A stretch of 64,000 nucleotides of DNA, taken from the NCBI GenBank assembly GCA_002943765.1, contig PQWQ01000025.1:372001-436000 (forward strand), given 5' to 3'. The translations under genes and the position numbers were made by a program. Numbering within the stretch: position 1 is the first letter of the stretch; every line of letters begins with the position of its first letter. The DNA comes from Psoroptes ovis (taxonomy: Eukaryota > Arthropoda > Arachnida > Sarcoptiformes > Psoroptidae). Below the pieces are notes generated by a model that saw nothing but the letters and a program-made list of their open reading frames with translations, was not told the origin of the DNA and ran no database searches. Of the stretch, positions 43,559-55,685 are shown one piece after another.

Positions 43559-44639
43559 TCTAGATGAATGTCACCATTTTATATAACTGTGTATATAATA
43601 ATAAATACCAAGTTCAAATAAATAAATAAATATCAAAAATACATTAAATTGAAATCTAAATTCACTTTGCATTCGTCATTATTAACAATGAATCATATGT
43701 TATAATTGAATAACGGTGCCCGACGAGAGCCTATCGAGCGAAAAGCATCAATTATGATAATTAATATTTTTTCAAATGTGAAAAAGAAAAATATTGAATT
43801 AATAAATGAAAGGAAAATGAAATCGGTTGATAATGAAAATAAATTGATAAAAATTTTCAAATGCCATTGAAATATCATTATTATCATCGTTTGTTTATCG
43901 CAATTTAATTACGGATTTTTCAAAAATCCATTCGTTGGTTGGAATCATTGTTTAGTAACCAACAGACTGACAGACTGAATGAAAATTTTGACCACTCTCA
44001 CTCGCTAGACTCCTGTTGTATACTTTAAAATAACCCTTTAATCTTTGAACCTTGATTTTGGACACAAAGGGTTATCATCAATAAAGATTATGAGGGTTAC
44101 GAATACCTTCAAAAATTGATTAAAAATTTTCAATTTTCCATTTTTGATTGAAAAATTATTCATGAATTTCTTTTGTTTTATGACGTAATGACAGGCATTT
44201 CAGCAAATTTTCAAAATAAAAAATGCCTTCAGGGGTCTTCCACATATTATTTACGTACATATTCATATGAAAATATATATGGAAAGGCTCCCGTAAATAT
44301 GTGGTGATACTTACCAACAAAAAAAGGGTTCAAATTGAAAATCATAATTTTTCATTTTGATAATTTCCACCGAAATGAAATGGAATGAAAAAACAATAAA
44401 AAAAATTTTACGGGAATAAAATTCCCGTAAATTATTCTCGAAAAATTAATTTCCGAATCAAATGAAGTATGTAGAGACCCAGAAAATTCATTACAGGGTT
44501 TCAAGTTTTAATTCAGAGTTTTAAAGGTAATTTTCGTAATTTTTAAATTGAATTTCGTAGTTTTTTCGTTCAAAATTGCATTCAAAACTACGAAAATAAA
44601 CTTGAAAACTACGAATAAAAACTTGAAACCCTGTATTGC

Positions 44640-44654
44640 ACACACACACACACA
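44640..44654. repeat. (CA)n microsatellite
   Basis: Seven CA units. Confidence 0.8.
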
Positions 44655-45923
44655 GACAATTATGCACTTCAAAATTGATTCGAATACCGAGAGAGAGCCC
44701 CAGTCATTCAAAAATGCCAAATACTTTATGATAACGATTTCCTGACTGCTGGTGTCTGTCAGTGCTTCATTGTTGAAACGCAAAAGGAAAATATGGGAAA
44801 ATATATGCAGACATCAGTGTGTGTATGGCCCCTGTGTGCGTGCATCTGTCTGCCAGATGGACAACAATTCATTTGAGCATTCGGAATCAAGAGAAATTCA
44901 TTTGGAAAGATTTTTGGCCTAATAAATCTATGAGATACATGGACGAAATATTTGCATATGAGATTCAATGATGCATAAAAAAATTCATGCACAATGAATA
45001 TGTTCTGGACTGTTGAATGATGATACACAAACAAACAAATGATTTCAATGTCAAAATTTGATAGGAAATTTCTCAAAAAAAAAAAAAAAAAAAAAAATCG
45101 GAAAAATTTCTCTGGGCGTAAACAATAGAAGGGTGGTGGGTACAAACTACTGGTCGATAAATAATAATAATTAATCAATAATCGATTAATTAATCGCCAA
45201 ATCGATTTATTGATACGAGTGAGGGAAGGGCGTCTGACATGATTTTTGTTTTTTTTGTAAGGGTAGTAACGTATTTTGAAGGTGGGGCTCGATAAATCGA
45301 AATTATTTCGAACTCAAATTCGATTTCAAATGATAAATCAATGACAATTCAATTTTGCAATTCTTCCGTTGGATTACAAAAACTAAAAATGAAAATTTTG
45401 AGGAAAAAAATCAATTAATTAATTGATCAATTAATTTTAATTAAAAAAAACAAAAAAAAAAAAACAAAACAAAGATTTTCAGTACATTTCAATCGGAAAA
45501 TATCAAGAAAGAATTTTTTTATTTTCACAAATAGTACACTCAATGGTCAACTGGAAATCACTGGTCAATGTTACCGCGCGTTTGGACATCATACTGGGTC
45601 AATTTCAACCCTTTGAATTTTCAGTGAAATCAACCGAGAAAAATACTGCAAACTTCACATCACTTCGCTGCTTATCTCTTCACAGACACACGCATGCATA
45701 TCTACAATTTGCATCTGAAAAAATGTGTTCACACTGAAACAAAAAAATAAAAAAAAATTCTCTGAAATCGAAAAATGTTACAAAATCATCATTTTTTCAC
45801 GGTGAAATTCACGGCACAAAACAAATAATTCTTTTTTTTTTTTTTTGTTTCAAATATGTTTTCGTTGTGATAACAAAAACAAAAAGCAAAAAACAAAAAA
45901 AAAAAAAAATTATTCAATAAACT

Positions 45924-46007
45924 ATTAGGTTGTCCGGAAAGTTCTGGCCGATTTTTATGTGCAACTCTATTGTGATTAAGCGTAATGAACTTTTCGGACA
46001 ATCTATT
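45924..46007 (+). repeat. MITE copy 21
   Basis: The left end is TTAGGTTGTCCGGAAAG and the right end TTCGGACAATCTATTA. Confidence 0.83.
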
Positions 46008-46239
46008 AAATAAAATTGAAAAAAAAATCTGAATCAAAATTCATTCAATTCACAGCCAATTCATTGATTTGCTACACAAAAAAACAAAAATTCCATTGTC
46101 TTTCAAAAGCCTTTGATCATTATCATCATTTCACAAACAATTCAAAAATCATTCACTGGGAATTGGCAGGAACAAAAAAAAAAAAATTTCAAAAGTTTCA
46201 GCCATAGAATTCAATTCAATTGAATCAATGATGAATATA

Positions 46240-46322
46240 TTAGGTTGTCCGAAAAGTTATGGCCAATTTTCATGAGCAACACTCGATTGATTAAGCCGAA
46301 TAAACTTTTCGGACAGCCTAAT
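46240..46322 (+). repeat. MITE copy 22
   Basis: The left end is TTAGGTTGTCCGAAAAG and the right end TTCGGACAGCCTAATA. Confidence 0.86.
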
Positions 46323-46449
46323 ACAAATTTTTATTTTTCGTTCTTTGTTTTGATTTTTGATCAAAAAGATGAAATAAAAATACAATTGAAAATGATACAT
46401 TTGTGATAAACAGTAAAGCGAAAGAAATACAATAAATGAATGAATAATG

Positions 46450-46470
46450 GGAGAGAGAGAGAGAGAGAGG
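46450..46470. repeat. (GA)n microsatellite
   Basis: Ten GA units. Confidence 0.85.
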
Positions 46471-47018
46471 GTGAAGAAAAAACTAAAAATGCAATTTTTT
46501 TTTGAATTTTCATAATAATGGAAAATTATTCAATTGATGAAAATAATGCATTGAATGCATTATTTTTTGAATTCAATTGATTATATTATTTGAATAATGG
46601 CTATACAAAAGTATTGACAAATAATAGATAATTGAATTATATGAGAATTGAATTGAATGATCACAATCAATCGATACAAATTCAATTAACATAGAAATTG
46701 ATTTTTTTTTTCGTTGAATAGCAAATTTTTGTTATTAATACAAATTTTGTATCAATAAGTATCATAATTAAACAATTAAAAATTATAATTGTATCGATTG
46801 TATCGAATTTTTTTTTCATGTTTTGTTTTTGTTGTTGTAACCAATTATGATTTTGATATATGGGAATTAGAGCGCCAAAAAAAAAAAAAAAAATATTCAG
46901 CGGAAAAACATCGTTGAATGTCATCGAGAAAATATATGTGTGGGAGGATTTTTAGGGAAAATTTTCCGGAAGTTTTTCAAATGTACCACTACCACCACAC
47001 ACACCCATCACCACTTAC

Positions 47019-48653
47019 CTCATCGATTGATGATAATTTTGTTGATTTCAATTTATCATTATCATCATCATTGATATTATCATTATTCTTAATCAATGAT
47101 AATGATGATGACGAATCTTGATCTTGATCATCTAATTGAAATCGAACATTTTGATGATGCGAATGAGTGGGGTTATTGTTTGACGGTAGAGGTTTGGCAC
47201 TGAAATCATTATTTTTTGGTGATGAAAGAGCAACAATAGGAAGAGGAGGAGGAGGAGCAGGAGCAATCGTTGTTGATGATGATTTGCTGTCATCGTCTGA
47301 TTCGAAATCAATAACATCACTATTAACACTGTTATGGTGATTAGCACTGATAAAATTTTTAAAAAATGATTTGAGCAAATTTTTTTGTCCATTCACTTTT
47401 GGATGATGATTAGCACATTGATTATCACTAATTGAGTCTGCGCAACATAATTGCGGTGCATGTTGCGGCGGTGGTGGCTGAGATTTTGATGTATCATTTT
47501 TACACTTGTCATCATTATCATCATCAACAGTGATCACAATCGGTTGATTGATAGTACTTAATGATGGTCGTTTCAATATACCATATTTAGGTTGTAAAAG
47601 ATCACTGGTATTACCGCCACCACGGCCACCGCTACGACCAGAACCACTGATTGCGTTATGTAATTTTGGCTGCAGCAGCTTCTGCTGATGAAATGATCGA
47701 TGTTGATGATGTTGTAATGGCGCTGTGGTGGTGGTGGTTGGCAATGGTGAACTAACTTTGTTCAAATTATTTTTCAATATTGATCGTAATGGATGCGGAT
47801 GTGTACGATTCTTGGGACTAGTATTATTACTGTGGATAATTGCTATTGGTTCGTTCATTGAATTACGGCTATTTTCCATAATAATTTGATCATCTTTAAT
47901 CATATTATTAATCAAATTCTTATCATTATCAATAATTATTGATGGTAATAATTGTTGATTATCATCAATTTTCACTAAATTATCACTAATTGGATTTTGA
48001 TTTGAATCAAAATCACCATCATCATCGCTATCATTATTGCTACAGTTGCTATTTATAATTGAATTCGATTGTATCGATGTTGTTGATAGAATATTTGAAT
48101 TTAATAAAATATTCGAATTATGTTTAATTGGTGATGATATCGATAATGCTGATTGTATCGTTGTTTTTGATTGTTGTCCACCAATCGATGTGGATGATAA
48201 TATAGTCGATGTTGTTGAACCGATACGTTGTTGTTGCTGTGGCTGTTGATGCTGCTGGTGTAATATCGATTTATGTTGATGATAATAATGTTGATAATGG
48301 CCATTGGTCGCCGTATAATGATGACCATTATTATCACAATAAACATGTCCACCAACACCACCACCACCATGATGTTGATGTTGATGATGAATTAGGCCAT
48401 TTTGTTGTTGCTGTTGCTGTTGTTGGTAATTAATATAATCATCGTCATTATTATTATGATCATAATTGACTTTTGTTATTAATGAATTAGTCGTCGATGA
48501 TAATGTCGTTGTTGGTGTTGATGATAATAATAATTTTTGATGTTGTTTATGTCGTAATGACAACAATAATGATGATGATGTTTGTTCATGTTTATTTTTA
48601 TTAAAATTATTATCATTATAATGTTCATTTACCATTGTTTGCCAATAATTCAT
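47019..48653 (-). CDS. Large 5' exon of a low-complexity protein with SILK-type motifs
   Basis: Minus-strand frame of 545 codons from an ATG at 48653 to a clean donor (GAT GAG/GTAAGTG) in phase 0; reading on would add only ten residues before a stop. Composition is poly-His/Gln/Asn/Ser/Thr and Asp, predicted disordered throughout. Conserved-looking islands are HPHPLRSILKNNLNKVSS, KYGILKRPSLSTINQPIVIT and HHQNVRFQLDD. SILK and GILK match the [GS]IL[RK] protein phosphatase-1 docking motif, and VRF resembles an RVxF site but lacks the basic residue before V. No signal peptide. It fits in phase with the tail-anchored exon at 37647-38438, giving about 808 residues if joined directly. Family not recognised. 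Confidence 0.6.
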
Positions 48654-49443
48654 AGTAATTAAATTGTAGATTAATAATAAATTATTAATTATATTAATCT
48701 TATTATGATAATTATTAATTAAATAAATTTATATTTTTTTGCCTTCAATGAATCGAATCGATAAATCATTTATGAATTATTCGTATATATCATCATTGTA
48801 GTTGAATGATGCTCTTTAGTTGAATTTTGTTGATATATTTCAACACGAGATATTTCGTTGAATTTGGACACATGAAGAATTATAATGATGATGAAGAATA
48901 TTTCGTATAATCTCAATGAATTATCACATTTCATATATATGAAACATTCGATGAATTATGAATGATTTTTTGTTACGGGTGAATTTTTGTGCTGGCTGAT
49001 TAATTTCGATTGATTTAAAAATTATGGAAATTATTTCTTCAAAATAAATCATTGAATTCAATTGATAATCATTAAAAATCATTGATGAATAATCATTGTG
49101 TGTATGTACGATTCTATCAATCACCATTTGTTGTATTCATCATCAAATAGCTTGAAATTGTCATAATACTATCAACTGTCATTTGGGAGCAAATATTCGT
49201 GTGTGTGTGTGTAAATAAAATCCAAATGATCTTTATTATTATTCGTTTGAAATAAGCCAAATATAATGTTCAAAATGATATTTGATGATGAATTTAATTT
49301 CTATTTATTTATTTTTTCTGCTGCTGTTAAAAATATAAAAATGAAAAAGTAAAAATTAAAATGAAATGAAATTATTTTTTGCTATTATTATTATTATTAT
49401 TTAGTAGTCACGAAAATGTACATTTTTTTCGAATAAAATACAA

Positions 49444-49526
49444 TAGGTTGTCCGAAAAGTTCATTCGGCTTAATCAATCAAGAGTTGTTCATGAAAATTG
49501 GCCAAAACTTTTCGGACAACCAGAAT
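49444..49526 (-). repeat. MITE copy 23
   Basis: The left end is ATAGGTTGTCCGAAAAG and the right end TTCGGACAACCAGAATA. Confidence 0.85.
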
Positions 49527-49769
49527 ATATACAAACTAATACACACACATAAACATACTTAACATTTATAAATGTGTATGATTAGTATAAATATTTACAA
49601 TGGGGTTATTTTCTTCTATGATGATGATGATGGATTTGAATGTATTATTATTTTTCGATGGGTTTTTTAATACCAACGTACACACACAAATATATCATGT
49701 ATGGACATTCATATAATGCCCATACATACATACACATACACACACACAATAGTCAACTAATGTTTACTA

Positions 49770-49853
49770 TTAGATTGTACGAAAAGTTCATTCGGCTCAA
49801 TCACAATAGAGTTGCACATAAAAATCGGCCAAAACTTTACGGACAACCTATAA
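49770..49853 (-). repeat. MITE copy 24
   Basis: The left end is TTAGATTGTACGAAAAG and the right end TTACGGACAACCTATAATA. Confidence 0.83.
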
Positions 49854-50097
49854 TATTTGTAAATATATCAAATAGTTAATTGTTTTTATTTTACTTTTGC
49901 CATTTCATATAACTGTCACAATATTTTTTTTGTATAATTGACAGGATTGGTTTCGCAAAATATACAGATTCTTCATAATCATTATAATTATTGTTATTAT
50001 TAAATGTTCATCATAAATAGATAACAAGTGAATTCATCGTTATAATTATTATTTGAAATTATTTTCATATAATCAAAGGTATTATTTGTTAATATAT

Positions 50098-50178
50098 AAG
50101 GTTGTCCGAAAAGTTTTGGCCGATTTTCATCGAACAACTCTCGATTGCTTAAGCCGAATGAACTTTTCGGACAACCGA
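50098..50178 (+). repeat. MITE copy 25
   Basis: The left end is TAAGGTTGTCCGAAAAG and the right end TTCGGACAACCGAAATA. Confidence 0.85.
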
Positions 50179-50521
50179 AATATATTTCGGTAGAATATTC
50201 CTTGAATAATAATGAATTCATTTGACTTGTTTTTTTTCAGAAAAAAAAACATAGGTTAAAATAGTTGAATTGGTGGTTAATTTATACTCTCTCAAATTAT
50301 TATTGTAATCATAACAATTAAAACTTTTATCAATTCACATATATCAAAACTGAACTAATTTTTTGACTTATTTTGCTTCGTTTTTTTTTTTTGTTCATTG
50401 ACCGTATATGATTAAACAGCTGAAAAGAGTGAGAGGATATATTTCTCTCTGTGTTATCAAACGGGTATAAATCTAATTATTTCACATTTGAAAAAAAATG
50501 GATCAACAATGATAACATATA

Positions 50522-50608
50522 TTAGGTGGTTGTCCGAAAAGTTCATTCCGCTTAATCAATCGAGAGTTGTTCATGAAAATTGGCCAGAACTTTCCGGACA
50601 ACCTAATG
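50522..50608 (-). repeat. MITE copy 26 (GGT-insertion subtype)
   Basis: The left end is TTAGGTGGTTGTCCGAAAAG and the right end TTCCGGACAACCTAA. Confidence 0.86.
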
Positions 50609-51827
50609 TAATGATTGGTTTGATATGGTAATTTTTTCGAAAAAAAAATTTTTGGGGCCGGAAAAAAATTCCTTAGAAAAATCATGGAGTTAATATTTTC
50701 GAAAAGAATCAAAGGGTTATACGGCAATTTAAAGGGTTGTAAGGAAATTTAAAAGCTTAGAAGGGGATTCCGAAGGTCGTAAGGGTGATCAAAAGGGTAG
50801 AAATTTTCATGAAATCAAATCGACTTACCTGTGAATTTTGATTTCTTTCGATGAATGAATTATTGAAGAGTCTAATGGACAACGATAAATATTGATTGAA
50901 TTGAATCGAATTTTTTTTTTTCGATTATCCTCGATATTTCAAATCATATGATCATTAAATCATAAGAATTCACCTTGAATTAAGACTTGTCAGTTGATGA
51001 GATATGAATACGAAGTAAATACTAAAAAAATGAAGAAATTTACGCGCCCAAATGGTCCAAGAATACACGAAACTTGTGAATCGGTCAAAATTTTCGTGTG
51101 TTGTCGTCGTAAGCTTTGATCATTGATCATCGAATGTATGAATGCAAATATGAAACTGAAAAAACATTCGAAATTCGAATTTCGGGTTCTTCACATTTTT
51201 GGATTCGATTTTTTTTCGGTGTTCGATTTACTACGGCACAATACATACACACAGTGAAAATTAATTCAACAATTTTCGGCTACTCCTCCTTGATAATTTT
51301 CAACTGATTCTTCAACTACTCCTCCTTAGCAATTTCGCGTTTGAAATTCTTTAAAATTCTTCAGACAACAAGAATATTCTTTAGGTAGCGGAAGCCGTGT
51401 GGTAGTGGTATAGATTAGTGAAGGTTCACAATTTACTGCTGCAACTGTTGCTTATGCCACTACTACTTTTCGAACTTTTTTTCAATTTTTTTTCACAAAA
51501 AAAAATTACCTGTGTGTGTACGGTGAGAACCGTGGAATTCGGCCGATTATCTCCACAATAATACCTGGCCGTATTTGAAGCCAACGAATTTTTGGGCCAA
51601 CAAAGTCGAAAACCTACGAAAAAAAAAACAACACAGAAACACAAAGATTAAAATCTGAAAAATCTTAACAAAATTATGTCAGCCAAAAGATAATATATCG
51701 AGGACGCCAAATGGCTTTGAATGACATGGAATTTTTGAATGGGGGCCGGGGGAGATTTAGCATAATAATGAGCCTAAAAACAGTACAAATGAATTAAATG
51801 AAAATAATGTCAAATTATTTTGGTTGT

Positions 51828-51915
51828 CCGTAAAGTAATGGCCAATTTTCATGAACAAATTTATTTTTGATTGATTTTGATTAAGCGGAATGAACTTTTC
51901 GGACAACCATCTAAT
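51828..51915 (+). repeat. MITE copy 27
   Basis: The left end is TTTGGTTGTCCGTAAAG and the right end GGACAACCATCTAATA, a variant of the ACC insertion. The centre has a duplicated TTGATT. Confidence 0.8.
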
Positions 51916-52292
51916 AAATGAATATTCATTCATTGTTGTTATTGTTATTTGTTGTTTATTTGTTTGACAGATATCAACACAAAGATTATGTAGGTGTGTT
52001 CGAATTGTGTTCATGTGTAGGTATTTTCTTTGTGCATTCAATTGACTTATTATTTGTTTCCTATGATTATTATTATTTGTTCGAATTTGGAAGAAAATAA
52101 TCTTATTTCTCGAAACACAATCAAAAGAATATTTTCTTCAAAATTCTAAATCTAATTATTCAAGAAAGAATCTGGGCCACTGGCTATACCTATGGCTATT
52201 GTCACTGTATGTGTCATTGGACAATGGACATATTGTCAATTTAAAAACTCAAGACATACATTGTTCAAACCTGAACATATTTGCACAAAATA

Positions 52293-52374
52293 TTAGGTTG
52301 TCCGAAAAGTTCATTCGGCTCAATCAATCGAGAGTTGTTCATGAAATTCGGCCAAAACTTTTTGGACAACCTAA
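52293..52374 (-). repeat. MITE copy 28
   Basis: The left end is TTAGGTTGTCCGAAAAG and the right end CTTTTTGGACAACCTAA. Confidence 0.85.
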
Positions 52375-53280
52375 ATATATTTATATAAATAAGTAAATAA
52401 TCAAGTCAAATGAAGAAGAATGAATGAAGAAAAATGGTCATTAAGAAAATTCATTATTTTTTTTCTCGACTTGATTATTATCATAACACAATGACAAGTT
52501 TGGTTGGTGAGTTGAACACACTGAATGACAATTGTTTATATGGAATTTTATTCTAAATTTCAATTTCATCTTACAGAATTTGTTCAGTGTGTATTGCTAT
52601 CACTAAGGTGAAAAAAAGTGCTTTTAATTATCATTTTTTTCGCTTCTTTTGTTTTGGATTTAATTAACACACTGTATGTGTGTGTGTATGTGTGGGCTCT
52701 GAAGAAAATCTAATTTAAATTAATAATGTTTACACAGATGAAATCCATTTATCTGATAAGAAACAATTAACAAGAAGACGCTCTTGGAAACCGAACATTC
52801 TTTTGGGCGCAGATATAAGAAAAAATTCTTAATAAATTCTTTCAAGTCAATTGAGAATTGAAATGAAACGAATTCCGAAATTCGGTTACATTTCATTCTT
52901 TGTTTCAATTATGTAAATATTGATACTTACGTTTAGTGCGAAAATACTTAAAGGGTTAAACTCGTTAATTCTTTGAATATTTTTCAATTGAAAATGATGA
53001 AAATTCTGATTGATGAAATACCAACCGATTGACAAAGGTTCACTTGTTCATTTGAATTTTAACTGAAATAACCATTTTCACTGTTGTTCACTACTGGTCA
53101 CATTTTTTCAAAACGATTTCATTTAACGATTATCAAATTATATTCACTTATTTGTATTTATATTTACTACTTTGTTTGTTTTCATTACACATAAACATTT
53201 AATATATGAATATTTGAACCAATTTTTTTTCTGTTTTGTTTTGTTTGAACGATGAACAAATTTGTTGTTATTTATTATTA

Positions 53281-53363
53281 TTAGGTTGTCCGAAAAGTTT
53301 ATTCAGCTTAATGACAATAGAGTTGCACATGAAAATTGGACATAACTTTTCGGACAACCTTAA
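53281..53363 (-). repeat. MITE copy 29
   Basis: The left end is TTAGGTTGTCCGAAAAG and the right end TTCGGACAACCTTAATA. Confidence 0.85.
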
Positions 53364-53503
53364 TATTCTAAAGATGATGATCTGAATTACTTTTGAGAAA
53401 TTTACGTGATTTGAATGTTTGAATGCTTAAATTACATTTGCACAAATGTTCATCTTCTTCCACTTAATCATAGATATACTTATATTCGATTACATGTCAT
53501 ATA

Positions 53504-53587
53504 TATTGGATTTTCAAGAAAGTTTTGGCTGAATTTCATGTGCAACTCGATTGATTAGGCCAAGAGAACTTTTAGGACAACCTAATA
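53504..53587 (+). repeat. MITE copy 30 (most decayed)
   Basis: The left end is TTGGATTTTCAAGAAAG, with at least four changes. The right end is CTTTTAGGACAACCTAATA. Confidence 0.75.
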
Positions 53588-53778
53588 ATATGTATGTATG
53601 TTTATCTGTGTTTACATCTGTTGTTATAATGTTCACTTGTCTTATGGTCAATATAATAGTGAATAATGACATTATCAATTCAATGCTCTCTGTTGTTGCT
53701 GTTGTTGTAAAAACATTCATATAATTAATATTAATTCATTATCATTATGATTATCAATTCAATTCACAACTAATCATA

Positions 53779-53864
53779 TTAGATTGTCCGAAAAGTTTTG
53801 GCAGATTATCATGAACAAATCTATTGTAGTTAAACCGAATGAACTTTTCGGACAATCACCTAAT
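53779..53864 (+). repeat. MITE copy 31 (GGT-insertion subtype)
   Basis: The left end is TTAGATTGTCCGAAAAG and the right end GGACAATCACCTAATA. Confidence 0.83.
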
Positions 53865-54643
53865 ATGATTATGATTATTTTCTATGGAAATTTTTAAAAT
53901 TTTCCAAAGAAAAAAAAATAATTCAAAACTAATCAATAATAATTGTGTCATATAAAATACTACTTGTCATATAAGTTGTGATAGAAGTTAATAATAATGA
54001 TTTTCAATGAATTTTCAATGAATCGTGATGATAATGTTGAATAGCTTCAGGCTGCTCGATGGACCTTTACAGCTGGTTGGTCAATGGATGGAGGTTAATG
54101 CATTCATTTATTCAGAATTTCGGTGGAAATTTTTCTTATTTTGTGATGGAATTAAATTTAAATAAAATTTCAATGATGAAAGATCTTGATGATGTTGGAT
54201 GGCCATGATAATGGTCATCAATGATAGTGGATGGATGATGATGATGATGATGAAGACAATGATGGAATTTATTATCTTAGATGTATTTGATTCAATGAGA
54301 ATTTAAATTTGAAATCAATTTAAATTTGAAATATTCTTGGAATCTATCTTCGTTGAATTTTTGTTGATTTCTATATTTTCAGAATTCAAAACAAAATTCA
54401 TGGATGAATAATAATGATAAAAAGTTTCATATTGTATCACAATATATCGTGTACACACACAAAACATCAACAAATAACAATAAACAACATACGAAGATAA
54501 ATAAATAAAGAAAAAGAAAAATCCATTAAGGTTTTCACATGTTCACTTATTATTATTATTACATTTGAAATGTAATAAATGAAATTATTTCTTTTAGCTT
54601 AATATATTTCTTTCAATCACATTTCACGTATATTTCTTTGGTA

Positions 54644-54727
54644 TTAGGTTGTACGGAAAGTTTTGGCCGACTTTCATTCAGCAACTCTCGATTGATTAAG
54701 CGGAATGAACTTTTCGGACAGCTTAAT
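54644..54727 (+). repeat. MITE copy 32
   Basis: The left end is TTAGGTTGTACGGAAAG and the right end TTCGGACAGCTTAATA. Confidence 0.83.
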
Positions 54728-54960
54728 ATATTCAATCATATTCTTTATGTATTTCTTCTTGATATTATTCATCATCATATTCTTTGTATATTTTTTTTAT
54801 TCAGATTTTCTTTCATTTGATAAAATGCCAGAATTTATACAATCTTTTTGATATTTCATATATTTCAAAGTGTATTTCGATGTCATTTCTTTGTTGTTGT
54901 TGCTGTTGTCAGTCACTGTGATATGATAATAATCATTATAATCATTCGATATGTATAATA

Positions 54961-55044
54961 TTAGATTGTCCGAAAAGTTCATTCCGCTGAATCACAATAG
55001 TTTGCCAAGAAAATCGGTCAGAACTTTACGGACAACCTATTAAT
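54961..55044 (-). repeat. MITE copy 33
   Basis: The left end is TTAGATTGTCCGAAAAG and the right end TTACGGACAACCTATTAATA. Confidence 0.83.
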
Positions 55045-55170
55045 ATATTCGAACATAACGATAATTGCTCTTGTCTTATTATTATCATTTAATTCTTATA
55101 TATAAATTTTGTCACATTTATATCTTTTCACTGCTAATATTCATTCAAATAATATGAATGATACATTAAT

Positions 55171-55176
55171 ATACAT
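55171..55176. other. Target-site duplication, left (ATACAT)
   Basis: Abuts the left end of the retroelement. The same six bases abut its right end at 61965-61970. Confidence 0.85.
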
Positions 55177-55609
55177 ATAAGATATACGTGGTGGGAAACG
55201 CAATTTTGGTTGAATTTAACTTTCTTTTTTCACGAAAATAAACTTATGACACAACAACAAGTTTTTTTTTTTTTTGTAAAAATTTTATTTATTGATAAAA
55301 AAATGATAATGACAACATTTGATGAAAATAACGACTGACTGAATAATAATTGACAAAATTGACAATTTTGATTAAAATGACGGAAAATATATACATTATG
55401 AGAAAGGAATGTGATAGAAAGGTAATTAAATCGAGGATGTTTTGACTACTTTAAATCATAATGATGTGCATGTTTAACCAATGTGATTAGATTGGAATTT
55501 TTGCCAAATATGGTAATCAGCTAAACATTATCATCATTAAGCTAACGATTTAAAAATTAATGATGTTAAATAACATCTCTTTAGATCAATAACTACCATT
55601 TCTATTACA
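55177..55609 (-). repeat. Candidate 3' LTR (433 bp)
   Basis: Starts TGTAATAG right after a polypurine tract and ends CCACGTATATCTTAT at the target-site duplication. It carries AATAAA (minus strand, near 55295) and an A-run. It does not end in the usual CA. The only other copy of its end is the 43-bp remnant at 61855-61897. Confidence 0.65.
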
Positions 55610-55619
55610 TCTCCCCTCT
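55610..55619 (-). other. Polypurine tract of the retroelement
   Basis: AGAGGGGAGA on the minus strand directly before the LTR's TG, after a T-run. This is the plus-strand primer position in LTR elements. Confidence 0.7.
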
Positions 55620-55685
55620 AAAAAAAAAACAATACGGGGGGGGGTGGAAAAGCGCAACTTTATTTTGGATTGACATCAATTTCGT

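Larger units (their letters stand above)
38439..47018 (-). other. Putative 8.6-kb intron, or intergenic gap, between the two minus-strand exons
   Basis: No further coding exon recognised. It holds MITE copies 13-22, the related hairpin repeats at 39165 and 40190, a GC-richer patch at 42088-42200, and several simple repeats: (GAAT)n at 40802-40830, (CA)n at 44640-44654, (GA)n at 46450-46470. Confidence 0.45.
48654..55170. other. Gene-poor MITE-rich region
   Basis: No coding frame beyond reading frames that cross MITEs. It carries MITE copies 23-33. Two minus-strand donor-like sites (CACAG/GTAAGT ending at 50828; ACACACAG/GTAATT near 51510) could be non-coding 5' exons of the gene starting at 48653. 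(GT)n at 49198-49212. Confidence 0.45.

Noticed and set aside
31831..54820. Short frames containing RLSEKFIRLNHNRVAHKNRPELSGQP-like peptides
   Set aside because: These are translations of the MITE. They occur in whichever frame crosses a copy and are not genes.
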